Positions 35,000 through 45,016 of a stretch of 64,000 bases of DNA are shown piece by piece (the first letter of the stretch is position 1; each line of letters opens with the position of its first letter). The position numbers were made by a program, and so were the translations under genes. The notes under the pieces are model-generated. The model searched no databases, had not been told where the DNA came from, and saw only the letters and a list, made by a program, of their open reading frames with translations. The stretch is from Fragum whitleyi (lineage: Eukaryota; Mollusca; Bivalvia; Cardiida; Cardiidae), in assembly GCA_948146395.1 (NCBI GenBank), contig OX411556.1, positions 5,927,083 to 5,991,082 on the forward strand, given 5' to 3'.

Positions 35000-37029
35000 T
35001 TGGTTGATACTTTCAAAGGTTATTCTTCATCTTATTATTATTATTATTATTAGTTGAAGTTTAAAGAGGCATTAAACCTCATTCAATCAATCAACCATAA
35101 CGAACAGTTTGAGCTTAACAATTTAAATAAGTAGTCTGCAAATGTTTTGAATTGTGTTCTGTCAAAAAAATAATTGTCTACAAGTATTTTTGTGAAACAG
35201 CGGCAGAGTGACGGCGTATATTTTGCCTATGGGTCTCTTGTTACTCTAGCAGAGGGTTTTCCGATTATGTAGCTTTAATGATACCAATTTTTCAAGTGCA
35301 ATATAATAAAATAAAAAAAAAGATATACCGGAAAGATGGATGCATCATCATTTTATAGTTTGATTTAGCTCTAAGATGATCGTACGATTGTCGCAAAATA
35401 TTTATATAATGGTATTAAATTGTTATATCTATCGTAGGACCTAACCCTATTTTGATCGTAGCAAAAAACGATTGCTTAACCTTAATTGGTTTAGGGATGC
35501 AAAGAATAAAGATTCACTAGATTTTATTTAATTTTACGTATTTAGATAAAAAAAAAGTTGTCTTAGTAAAGACTCCGTTCTTCCATTCTCCAGGCGAAAC
35601 TTTGATTATTGAAATTCCAGTGTTTACAGTGAATCATCTACAAAGCTGCAAAATCACGAACAATAAAAAAGGAGTATTTTCTGTTAGGTAAACGCAAAGT
35701 TTGAACCATCATTTCAAACAGTGAATAATTCTATAGTAAATGATTGAATTTTCAATGTATTAAAGTGTTCTGTGTAGTAACACTGCTACGACAACGACAA
35801 CTTACGCATGAAAGATTAACTATAAATACTTTCATATGCAAGCGTTAGAATGGGATAACCGAAATTTGGTACAATACGTTCCATTTAAACGCAAAGTAAT
35901 AGTCAATGAGAAACAAAATCAGGGTCTCTGTTGTTGCATCTATCCTTTTGAAGAATTTTGTATGAGAATTAAAATAAAAAAAGACCAATAAACGAATCAC
36001 AATAATAATTGAAAATGATGATAATGATAGAAAGATTAAAAGTTAAGACCTCGAAACATTCACCTACATCTTGGTACATGTGATCTTGCTCATTTTACCA
36101 GGATGTATCAGGTACAATAAGTCTTGTAATGCTTCACACATCCAGCGCGACAGCCCGGAGTCGTTGTACGCTCGTTGAAATACTCATTATTTCAGGCCAT
36201 ACAAGTAAACATCTTTTTTGTCAGTATGGTGATTTTATGTTCTGTAATTTAGGGGACAGTTTACCCACTTACGCGTAAGTTAATATCAGATCACCTGCGC
36301 GTGTAGATTAAAAGGTTAAATTTTACGATACAAATTGTCTATGATTTCCAAAGATTTTTGTGAAGGCCATTAACGACCATTAGCGATTCAGGGGTTCAAG
36401 CGTTTCTCGTTGTTGAAATAAATTGATTTATATACGCCCTTCAAAAGACGAGACATATTATGTGATCACCTGTGGTGGGCGGGAGGCGTCAGCTTCGTAA
36501 GTGGCTTGAGGTCACCGTCTCTTGAACGCATTCCAACTTATCAGTACTTTCAGTACTTTGATTATATTCGATATGCATCATCATTAATTCGATCTCTACC
36601 AAGAGTGTTTATATCATGACTCTGGTGTCAAGTGTCATTTTTGGCTCCATCCGGGTGCATTCTGTATACATTGAAACAAAGAAGAAAACTCCTCAAAAAT
36701 AGTCTTCTCTGAAACCAGAAGGTACATTGCAGTCTCATTTGGTATGCATCATTATCAAGAGGATATTTACCAAGTTTGCCCATGCCTTGTGTCCATGTTG
36801 AAACAAAAAGCAAAACATCTTCTTCTCTGACACAGATGCCAAAAAGCTTTCATATTCGCGTTCCATTTTACATAATAACAAAATGAAATTAATATAAATC
36901 TTTCACTGGTCATATCATTCTCCTATTTTGTTGTCATTTATTTAGGCTCGATCCATATGCATCCAAATTTACATAGACACTATATAGGAAATCTTTGAAC
37001 AATAATCTCAGGATAGGTAGAAAGTTGTT
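35000..37029. other. Intergenic, no recognised gene
   Basis: A short (ATT)n run at 35032-35051, a SINE-tail-like TTAAACCTCATTCAATCAAT at 35071, and otherwise AT-rich unique-looking sequence. Confidence 0.55.
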
Positions 37030-38787
37030 AGCTCACCTGAGCACGAAGTGCTCAAGGTGAGCTTTTGGGGATACTTGATGTCCGTCGTCCGTCGTCCGTC
37101 GTGCGTCGTGCGTCGTGCGTCGTCCGTCGTCAACATTTACCTTGTGGACACTCTAGAGGCCATATTTTTAGCCCAATCAACCTGAAAATTGGTCAGAATG
37201 ATTATCTTGATGAAATCTCGGACAACTTCAAAATTCGGTCAAGTGGGGTCAAAAACTAGGTCACGGGGTCGAATCTTAGAAAAACCTTGTGGACACTCTA
37301 GAGGCCATATTTTTAGCCCAATCAACCTGAAAATTGGTCAGAATGATTATCTTGATGAAATCTTGGACAAGTTTGAAATTGGGTCAAGTGGGGTCAAAAA
37401 CTAGGTCACAGGGTCAAATCTTAGAAAATCTTTGTGGACACTCTAGAGGCCATATTTTTAGCCCAATCAACCTGAAAATTGGTCAGAATGATTATCTTGA
37501 TGATTTCTCGGACAAGTTTGAAATTGGGTCAAGTGGGGTCAAAAACTAGGTCACGGGGTCAAATCTTAGAAAAACCTTGTGGACACTCTAGAGGCCATAT
37601 TTTTAGCCCAATCAACCTGAAAATTGGTCAGAATGATTATCTTGATAAAATCTCGGACAAGTTTGGAATTGGGTCAAGTGGGGTCAAAAACTAGGTCATG
37701 GGGTGAAATCTAGAAAAAACCTTGTGGACACTCTAGAGGCCATATTTTAAGCCCAATCAACCTGAAAATTGGTCAGAATGATTATCTTGATGAAATCTCG
37801 GACAACTTCAAAATTCGGTCAAGTGGGGTCAAAAACTAGGTCACGGGGTCGAATCTTAGAAAAACCTTGTGGACACTCTAGAGGCCATATTTTTAGCCCA
37901 ATCAACCTGAAAATTGGTCAGAATGATTATCTTGATGAAATCTTGGACAAGTTTGAAATTGGGTCAAGTGGGGTCAAAAACTAGGTCACAGGGTCAAATC
38001 TTAGAAAATCTTTGTGGACACTCTAGAGGCCATATTTTTAGCCCAATCAACCTGAAAATTGGTCAGAATGATTATCTTGATGATTTCTCGGACAAGTTTG
38101 AAATTGGGTCAAGTGGGGTCAAAAACTAGGTCACGGGGTCAAATCTTAGAAAAACCTTGTGGACACTCTAGAGGCCATATTTTTAGCCCAATCAACCTGA
38201 AAATTGGTCAGAATGATTATCTTGATAAAATCTCGGACAAGTTTGGAATTGGGTCAAGTGGGGTCAAAAACTAGGTCATGGGGTGAAATCTAGAAAAAAC
38301 CTTGTGGACACTCTAGAGGCCATATTTTAAGCCCAATCAACCTGAAAACTGGTCAGAATGATTATCTTGATGAAATCTTGGACAAGTTTGAAATTGGGTT
38401 AAGTGGGGTCAAAAACTAGGTCACGGGGTCAAATCTTAGAAAAACCTTGTGGACACTAGAGGCCATATTTTTAGCCCAATCAACCTGAAAATTGGTCAGA
38501 ATGATTATCTTGATGGTTTCTCGGACAAGTTTGAAATTGGGTCAAGTGGGGTAAAAAACAAGGTCACGGTGTCAAATCTTAGAAAAACCTTGTGGGCACT
38601 CTAGAGGCCATATTTTTTGCCCAATCAACCTGAAAATTGGTCAGAATGATTATCTTGATGAAATCTCAGACAAGTTTGGAATTGGGTCAAGTGGAGTCAA
38701 AAACTAGGTCATGGGGTCAGATCTTAGAAAAACATTTTAAGATTGTTAATTTAGGTGAGCGATTAAGGGCCACTATGGCCCTCTTGT
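37030..38787 (+). repeat. Complete satellite-carrying hairpin-ended element (about 11 units of 145 bp)
   Basis: The left end is a perfect-looking hairpin (AGCTCACCT GAGCAC gaa GTGCTC AAGGTGAGCT), followed by GTCCGTCGT/GTGCGTCGT repeats and CAACATTT. The core is about 11 tandem 145-bp units. The right end is GGTGAGCGATTAAGGGCC...GGCCCTCTTGT with a second hairpin. Units at 37141-37720 recur at 37721-38300 as an almost identical 580-bp block of four. Open frames of 71 codons within the units are a by-product of periodicity. The termini could be those of a non-autonomous Helitron-like element; that is a hypothesis. Confidence 0.88.
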
Positions 38788-39014
38788 TTTTGATTCTGGC
38801 ATCATGTTGAACATTTGACCCTGTATTGAACTTTTCTTACTTTTTCATATATTTGATTATTAGGTCTAGAAGATATTCATCTACTTATGAGTGTTGTAAG
38901 ATGACAGTCACCGGTTTTTGCTTCCTGATGAAGCCATATCATTTGATATACTTTCTTAAATGTAGATTGTTTGTTTGATTGTTTGTTTCTTTGTTTGTTT
39001 GTATGTTTGATTGG

Positions 39015-39292
39015 GGATTTACGTCGCTTTAAAGAATATTTCAGTTATATTTCAGAGGCTGGAGCAACTAATAATGGATTCCTGGCATTTTCACACTAGT
39101 ACCACTAGGCCTATCTCATCCTTTCCTTACCTCCAGCTGCTCTACCACATTGGTCTACGATTATCGACCCATTCGCGGGCGACATAGTGTCGGAAAGGAT
39201 GAGTGCCGCCGTCGGGGATCGCGAACCGGGACCTCTAGATTGACAGTCTGATGCGCAACCAATTGTTCTATAACGGCGGCTCTTGAATTTAG
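39015..39292 (-). repeat. tRNA-derived SINE (family b)
   Basis: In reverse complement: GAGCCGCCGTTATAGAACAA TTGGTTGCGC with A-box-like and B-box GGTTCGCGATCCC, then body GCAGCTGGAGGTAAGGAAAG and a tail near CGACGTAAATCCCCAATC. The body recurs at 21935-22080. Confidence 0.78.
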
Positions 39293-39543
39293 AATAAATG
39301 GGTCAACGATTGCATTAAACCAATAATAAAGGTTGGCAGATGATTGTTTTTGATTCACGCATCAAATTTAAATTTTACCCTGACCTTGACCTTTGACCTA
39401 CTTTCTTAAATACTGAATAATTAGGGCCACATATTAGGTGTATGACTGTTTAATATCACTCATTGATTAAAGCTGATGATGACATTACAAACCATTCTAA
39501 CTGACCTTGACCTACTTTCTAAACTGATCTTTATTAAAGTTAA

Positions 39544-39701
39544 GGTAGTAGACCCGTAATAGTTCCGCAACATTTCGGAACTCATAACCTTTCACAATGT
39601 TGACCGAGGTTTCCTAATGAAAAATCATTAGGAAACCTTGGTCAACACTGTTGAAGTTCATTACTTCTAAAACGTTGCAAAACTATTACGGGTTCACTAC
39701 C
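39544..39701 (+). mobile_element. TTAA-flanked palindromic MITE (family 4), best copy
   Basis: 158 bp between TTAA at 39540-39543 and 39702-39705. Almost a full palindrome: GGTAGTAGACCCGTAATAGT at the left versus ACTATTACGGGTTCACTACC at the right, with a central CCTAATGAAAAATCATTAGG hairpin. Confidence 0.85.
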
Positions 39702-39797
39702 TTAATGTTTCAACTGGTTTCCTTGGAATAATACTAGTTTAGCTATACTTGGTCCTCCTTGGCCTCAAGTCTTTCTTATTGTTAGCTGGAAGTGTAT

Positions 39798-39918
39798 AAA
39801 TATATATTACGTACTTAGTGTATTATATGAAAAAAAATCTAACGAGGTTGGGAGAATTGAAAATTGTCGCGGCTCTGCCTAGACAATTATCAATTCTCAC
39901 CACCGAGTAAGATATTAT
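39798..39918 (+). repeat. Hairpin repeat, same family as 25115
   Basis: TTACGTACTTAGTGTATTAT, GAGGTTGGGAGAATTGAAAA, loop GCGGCTCTGCC, GACAATTATCAATTCTCACC. It directly replaces the left half of the MITE ending at 40119. Confidence 0.72.
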
Positions 39919-39919
39919 A

Positions 39920-40119
39920 GCTAACACCATATCAGTGAAGTCTCGTTTTCACTCTGGTTATATTTATTTAGAATGTAGTTATTGATCTTATCTTTTTGGT
40001 TATTTCGAGAGTTTTTTTAATGGTTTGAGTGTGTTTGGAATTAAGGAATGGAGCGCTGAGTGAGCGATTTAGAATGGTTTTGATTGGGATGAATGTCAAT
40101 TTCACGTTGTAGCTTTCTG
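39920..40119 (+). mobile_element. Truncated MITE (family 2), upstream of P450 copy C
   Basis: The right half only: GAGCGATTTAGAATGGTTTT, GTCAATTTCACG...TTTCTG, followed by TA (40120-40121). The left half is replaced by another foldback repeat. It ends 294 bp before the ATG of copy C. A further small piece of the family is at 16358-16450. Confidence 0.75.
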
Positions 40120-40413
40120 TACAGGATTTAAGCGATATTACACTATCATGTGCATGGCACATAACCTAGATAAAACGAAATGAGGCTTTGTATCAAAAGC
40201 GCCGTAACTACAGCTTCTCATCGCTGTATTTACAATTATTAACGTATTTTCTCGACCGTGAGAAGATACAACTTCATACAGCGAGAACATATTTTTATTC
40301 TGTTTTCAAGGATTAAACATGTATTATTTACAGTGATCTTTGATATTGGATTCTTTTTTAAGTCGAAGATACGTGTAGTTAGTTATTTGATTGAAACATA
40401 CTGTGAGTAAATT

Positions 40414-40762
40414 ATGGCTATTGGACTGACGAGTATCTTCATATTTTTGTTCGTTTTTCTTCTTTCATTCATTCTTCTTCGAAGACGTCGTGATCTACCA
40501 CCTGGACCGGCTGCCTTGCCCATATTTGGAAGTGTGGGTTTTATATGGAACTTGTATAAATATGGCACCAAGCCTCACGTAGCCTTTGCTAAAGCAGCGG
40601 AGAAGACCGGACCAGTTTTAGGAGTCCGATTTGGACCGAAACTAGTGGTCGTACTCAATGAGTACGATACAATACGACAAGCGTTAGTGGATCAGGCTGC
40701 GGATTTCATGGATCGTCCTAACTGGATACCACAAGTTCGGATTGGATTGAAACAAGGAAAAG
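40414..40762 (+). CDS. P450 copy C, exon 1
   Basis: A 349-nt exon starting at ATG (MAIGLTSIFIFLFVFLLSF anchor, then LLRRRRDLPPGP hinge) and ending RIGLKQGKG at donor AAAAG/GTAAAG in phase 1. It is open and close to copy B. The only downstream exon 2 in the right phase before the window ends is at 56879, so the intron is 16,116 bp, swollen by an LTR retrotransposon with a nested LINE. Whether the transcript is still spliced across this distance cannot be judged here. Confidence 0.88.
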
Positions 40763-41050
40763 GTAAAGGCGGTCTTAAGCTAATTGGACGTAATCCAACT
40801 GGCTATTGTCATGGCCATTTGTCCGTCGTGCGTCCGTGTGTTCGTTTTTTTGTTTTTTTTTTAATGTCATCTTCTTCTCTGAAACTGCTGGTCAGAACTC
40901 AACCAAATTGCACAGGAATGATGTCAAGCCTACAATCGTTCAAATGCATTCTAGCAATCCTGATCAGGCCGATAACTTCGGCGCCATAAGCTGTCGAATC
41001 ACAAAAAAGGTCACTAATGGTGAAATATGTAGAGGGTATTGAATGAGTGT

Positions 41051-41598
41051 TGTTATATATAAACTATAAATAAACCTAATGGTTTTTACCGTGTCTATTT
41101 TTAGAATTAGTCTGGGAATTTTCCAATTACCTTGACTAATAGGTAAATGTATGTAGAAGATTTTAGATCTTTCTAGAAAGTCCTTTTAGAAAGTGATTCA
41201 GACTCTAGAGTATTCTTATGTTCTATGCTATTCCAGATTGTTCTATAGTATTATATAAAGGGGTTCCTACAGCATTCTTGGTTCACTTGATTTAGACTTA
41301 TGGTTTCATTTAGTAGTACTGTGTTAAACTAAAAGGGGATTTCTCGTTATCTTAAAAGTGTGTTTAAAAGCGTGTTTAATTTTAAATTCGGATATTATTG
41401 GACTTATTATTTGTGGACCAGGAACTTAATTAAATTGGATCTAAAATTTAAAACTCTAGGATTAAACATTCAAGGTATTGTAATTTGTTTTTGTATTAGT
41501 TTCATATTGCCAATAATTCTGTTATTATTGTCAATGAATATTGTTAATTGTAAAGTTTGTTGCTGGCTTCTTTGTTCTTGTTACATTGGCACGTAACA
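41051..41598 (+). repeat. 5' LTR
   Basis: 548 bp, starts TGTTATATATAAAC and ends GGCACGTAACA. A TATA-like TATATAAA lies at 41252-41259. It is matched by the 3' LTR at 52524-53076, which has an extra 6 bp (near 52604). Short open frames inside the LTR are not genes. Confidence 0.93.
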
Positions 41599-41600
41599 AT

Positions 41601-41618
41601 TGGGGGCTCGTCTCGAGA
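41601..41618 (+). other. Primer binding site, probably tRNA-Pro
   Basis: TGGGGGCTCGTCTCGAGA lies 2 nt after the 5' LTR. It begins with TGG, complementary to a tRNA CCA end, and its first 12 bases equal the classical tRNA-Pro primer site of other retroelements. The match to the host tRNA-Pro is inferred. Confidence 0.7.
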
Positions 41619-41801
41619 TACGAATATCAGACAAACAAACAAACAAAACAAAACAAATCAAACAAATTCTTTATTTAAATCTTCTGTTCAAAATAATTTA
41701 AGAAATTAATTTCATATTTCAATTTTAATAAATCTAGAGTCTACTTTCACTATTATTTATCGAAATCTTACATTCTTATTTGAATACAGCAACAAGCTAC
41801 C

Positions 41802-43024
41802 ATGTCTTTTTACATAGAAAAATTTACGAACGAACCTTCCGTGGAGCTATTGAATTAGGGTAAAAAGCCTGATTTGCTCAATCATGCCAAGTTTTATGAA
41901 TTAAAAGAAGTAAAGTCCTCATTGCGAAAGCATGAAATAAAAAATATTTTGGTTCAATATTTTGTTGATGAGGACATTTTTGATGAAAAGGCTCTGTCTC
42001 TCATTGTTGATGTTCAATCAGTTGCAAGCTCAAGAGAGCTTGAACTGTTAAAACTTCAACAAAGGGAGAAGGAATTGGAAATTGAAAGAGAAAGAGCACA
42101 ATTAGAAATTGAAGACAAAGAAAGAGAAAGGCAATTTCAAAGAGAAAAGGAAGAGAAAGAGAAGAAAGAGAACAAGAAATAGAAAGAGAGAGAGAGAAAG
42201 AGAAGAAAGAGCAGAGAGAGAACGAGAAAAAGAAAGAGCATTTCAATTACGATTAAAAGAATTAGAAATTCAAGATAGAGCAAATCAGCCCAGATATATG
42301 TATAATGACCATTTTGATGTAACAAATCATTTTAGGCTTGTTCCACCATTTCAAGAAAATGAAGTCGATACATATTTTGAACATTTTGAAAAAGTTGCAA
42401 ATAACTTGAAATGGCCAAAAGAGCACTGGATCTTACTTCTTCAAAGTGTCTTAGTAGGAAAAGCTCACAATATTTATTCGCAACTTAGAACAGAACAAAG
42501 CAATGATTATGATATTGTAAAAGAACTCATTCTCAAAGGTTATGAGCTGGTTCCAGAAGCATACAGACAACAATTTAGAAGTTGTAGAAAAGAATCTGGC
42601 CAGACTCACGTTGAATTTGCAAGAAACGAAGAGAAATTATTTGACAGGTGGTGCTATTCTAAGAAAATAGACCAAAATTATGATGATCTTAGACAACTTA
42701 TATTAATTGAACAATCCAAAAATTGCATTCAATTTGACATTAAGTCACATTTAGATGAAAAAAATGTTGAAACTATACATGAAGCAGCTCGCTTAGCTGA
42801 TGATTACTACCTTACACACAAAAATTCTTTCGTTAATAAAGCACAATCTGCTTCCTCACATCCCCAAAATAAATCTATGTCTGCTGATTCATCTAGCATG
42901 TCTAGTCAATCGAATTCACCTAAACCAAAGTCTACTGGTGAAACCAATGTTCAAAATCCCTTATCTCGAGTACATTGTACTTTTTGTAAAAAAAACAGGT
43001 CACCTTATTTCAGAATGTTTTAGA
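41802..43024 (+). pseudogene. gag of the LTR element (capsid with SCAN-like region, zinc knuckle), broken
   Basis: Translation starts at ATG 41802 (MSFYIEKFTNEPSVELLN), meets TAG at 41856-41858 and continues in the same frame. After a Glu/Lys/Arg-rich coiled stretch it shifts frame near 42170. The long central frame (to 43023) holds VPPFQENEVDTYFEHFEK and LKWPKEHWILLLQSVLVGKA, typical retrotransposon capsid, then EAYRQQFR...LILIEQ...AARLADDYY (about 42550-42830), which matches the layout of SCAN domains. The CCHC knuckle (CTFC...GHLISEC) is split by a run of eight A at 42988-42995; the frame moves +1 there into pol. One stop and two frameshifts make it non-functional as read. Confidence 0.82.
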
Positions 43025-43816
43025 TTAAAAAGGAAGAAGGAACTGAGTGCAGCCAAACCTACAGGGCTCACCAGCCTTCAGCCTAAATCACAGCCTTCTT
43101 TTGAGTTAAATTCAATTGTTAAGGCAGAACCAAATTCTGATTCCTGTATGGAGATTTTTGAACCGTTCATGTTGGATGGTTTTGTATCACTTTCAGGTGA
43201 TATGTGCCCACCTACCCCTATTAAAATTTTAAGAGACACAGGACCTTCTCAATCTCTTATTTTAGCAGATGTTCTGCCTTTTTCTGAGAAGACTTCGTCT
43301 GGTACTAGTGTCCTTATTCAGGGAATTGAGTGTGGTGTTATTAATGTTCCTCTTCATAAGGTTAATTTGTCCTCAGATTTGGTTACTGGTTCTGTGGTTG
43401 TTGGTGTTAAACATTCTTTACCATTGAAAGGTGTACATTTATTGCTAGGCAATGACTTAGCTGGAGATAAGGTAGTTGTTAATCCTCTTGTAACTGACAC
43501 ACCTAATGTAGGTCAAACAGATGATCCTATTTTGCAGGAAATACCTGATTTGTACCCGTCATGTGCAGTAACTCGGGGTATGGCTAAAAAAGCTTCCTTG
43601 AAAAAATCAAATGATATTGACTTAACTGATACTTTTGTTGGTCAATATTTCAATGACGAGATTAAAAAGTCTTTTAATCTTAGTCTGCCTGATACTCGGA
43701 CAGACTCGTCAAAACTTTGTCAGTCATCTCCAAGGTCAAATGACCAAGGTCATGAAATGCATTCAAAGTCACAGTTAATCCAGGAACAGCAAAATGATCC
43801 TGAGATTTCAAAGTAA
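42996..43816 (+). pseudogene. pol part 1: zinc-knuckle end and aspartic protease
   Basis: In the frame after the A-run, the second half of the CCHC knuckle (GHLISEC) leads into a linker and a retropepsin: ILRDTGPSQS holds the catalytic DTG, and GVHLLLGNDL is the second protease signature. The frame then ends with TAA 43814-43816, but integrase follows in the same frame after that stop. The stop could be a point mutation or a real boundary between polyprotein parts; three such in-frame stops in pol favour decay. Confidence 0.78.
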
Positions 43817-43843
43817 ATTGATAGGGCATTACCCGAAAAAGAA

Positions 43844-45016
43844 ATGTCTCAGAATCCTGTTTGTTACTATAAAAAGAATGCTATTCTGATGAGAAAATGG
43901 CGACCATTTGATGTCCCAGCTGATGAGGATTGGGCTTTTCATCACCAAATTGTTGTTCCAAAGTCATATCGCCATGAAATACTTAGTATAGCCCATGAAA
44001 GTCCAATGTCTGGTCATTTAGGTGTAAACAAGACTTATCACAAGATTATGACTCATTTCTTTTGGCCTGGACTTAAATCGGACGTTTCCGAATATTGTAA
44101 AAGTTGCCACACTTGTCAAATGGTAGGGAAACCTAACCAAGTTATTCCAAAAGCAAGGTTACAACCCATTCCAGCTTTTGATGAACCTTTCAGTCGAATA
44201 ATAATAGACTGCGTTGGTCCTTTACCAAAAACTAAGTCAGGTTCTGAATATTTGTTGACAATTATTTGTGCTTCTACTCGCTTCCCAGAAGCAATTCCTT
44301 TAAGAAACATTAAGGCAAGGTCAATTATTAAGGCTCTTGTAAAATTCTTTACTTTTGTTGGCCTTCCAAAATCAGTTCAGTCTGATCAAGGATCAAACTT
44401 CATGTCAGGCATATTCCAACAGGTTATGCATGAATTAGGTATCAAGCAATATCGGTCATCTGCTTATCACCCTGAAAGTCAAGGTGCTTTAGAAAGATTT
44501 CATCAGACCCTTAAGATTATGATAAGGTCATATTGTTTTGATACTGATAAAAATTGGGATGAAGGTATTCATTTGCTATTTTTTGCAGTCAGAGAATCTG
44601 TTCAAGAATCTCTTGGCTTTAGCCCCTTTGAGTTAGTTTTTGGTCATTCTGTTCGTGGGCCATTAACACTCTTAAAAGAGAAATTTCTTGGTGATGATGA
44701 AACACCCTTGAACTTGTTACAGTACGTTTCTGACTTTAGAAATAAACTGTCTAGGGCATGTGAGGTTGCTAGGTCAAATCTTAAACCATCTCAGAGTAAA
44801 ATGAAGGCAAGATATGACAAGAATAGTGTTGATAGGAAATTTGAACCAGGTGATAAAGTCCTTGCTCTTTTGCCAATACCTGTCCGACCCTTACAGGCAA
44901 GATATTATGGCCCGTATACTATTGATAAGAAAACAAGTGATTTGAATTATATCATCAATACTCCTGGAAGGCGTAAAAATAAACAAATATGTCATGTGAA
45001 TATGTTAAAAAAGTAA
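43844..45016 (+). pseudogene. pol part 2: integrase, placed before RT
   Basis: An HHCC zinc-binding region (HESPMSGHLG...CKSCHTCQ) is followed by the DDE core: IIIDCVGPLP, SDQGSNF and YHPESQGALERFH, with exactly 35 residues between the second D and the E. The C-terminus ends CHVNMLKK, like the ends of gypsy integrases. The sequence itself is clearly gypsy-type, not copia-type. It is open over 390 codons and stops at TAA 45014-45016; RT follows in the same frame 60-odd bases later. It may be encoded as part of a polyprotein in an intact relative. Confidence 0.92.

Noticed and set aside
37189..38274. Six 71-codon frames with near-identical proteins
   Set aside because: They are produced by the 145-bp tandem units; start and stop lie at the same unit positions and no domain is present.
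41360..41596. 78-codon frame, repeated at 52889-53074
   Set aside because: It lies wholly in the LTRs and is only shared because the LTRs are shared.
42001..42325. Minus-strand Ser/Phe/Leu-rich frames
   Set aside because: Antisense shadow of the gag coiled-coil purine tract.
43814..45016. Integrase as an inserted foreign gene between PR and RT
   Set aside because: It is in the same frame as PR and RT, lacks its own flanking repeats, and matches the known Gmr1-type order.
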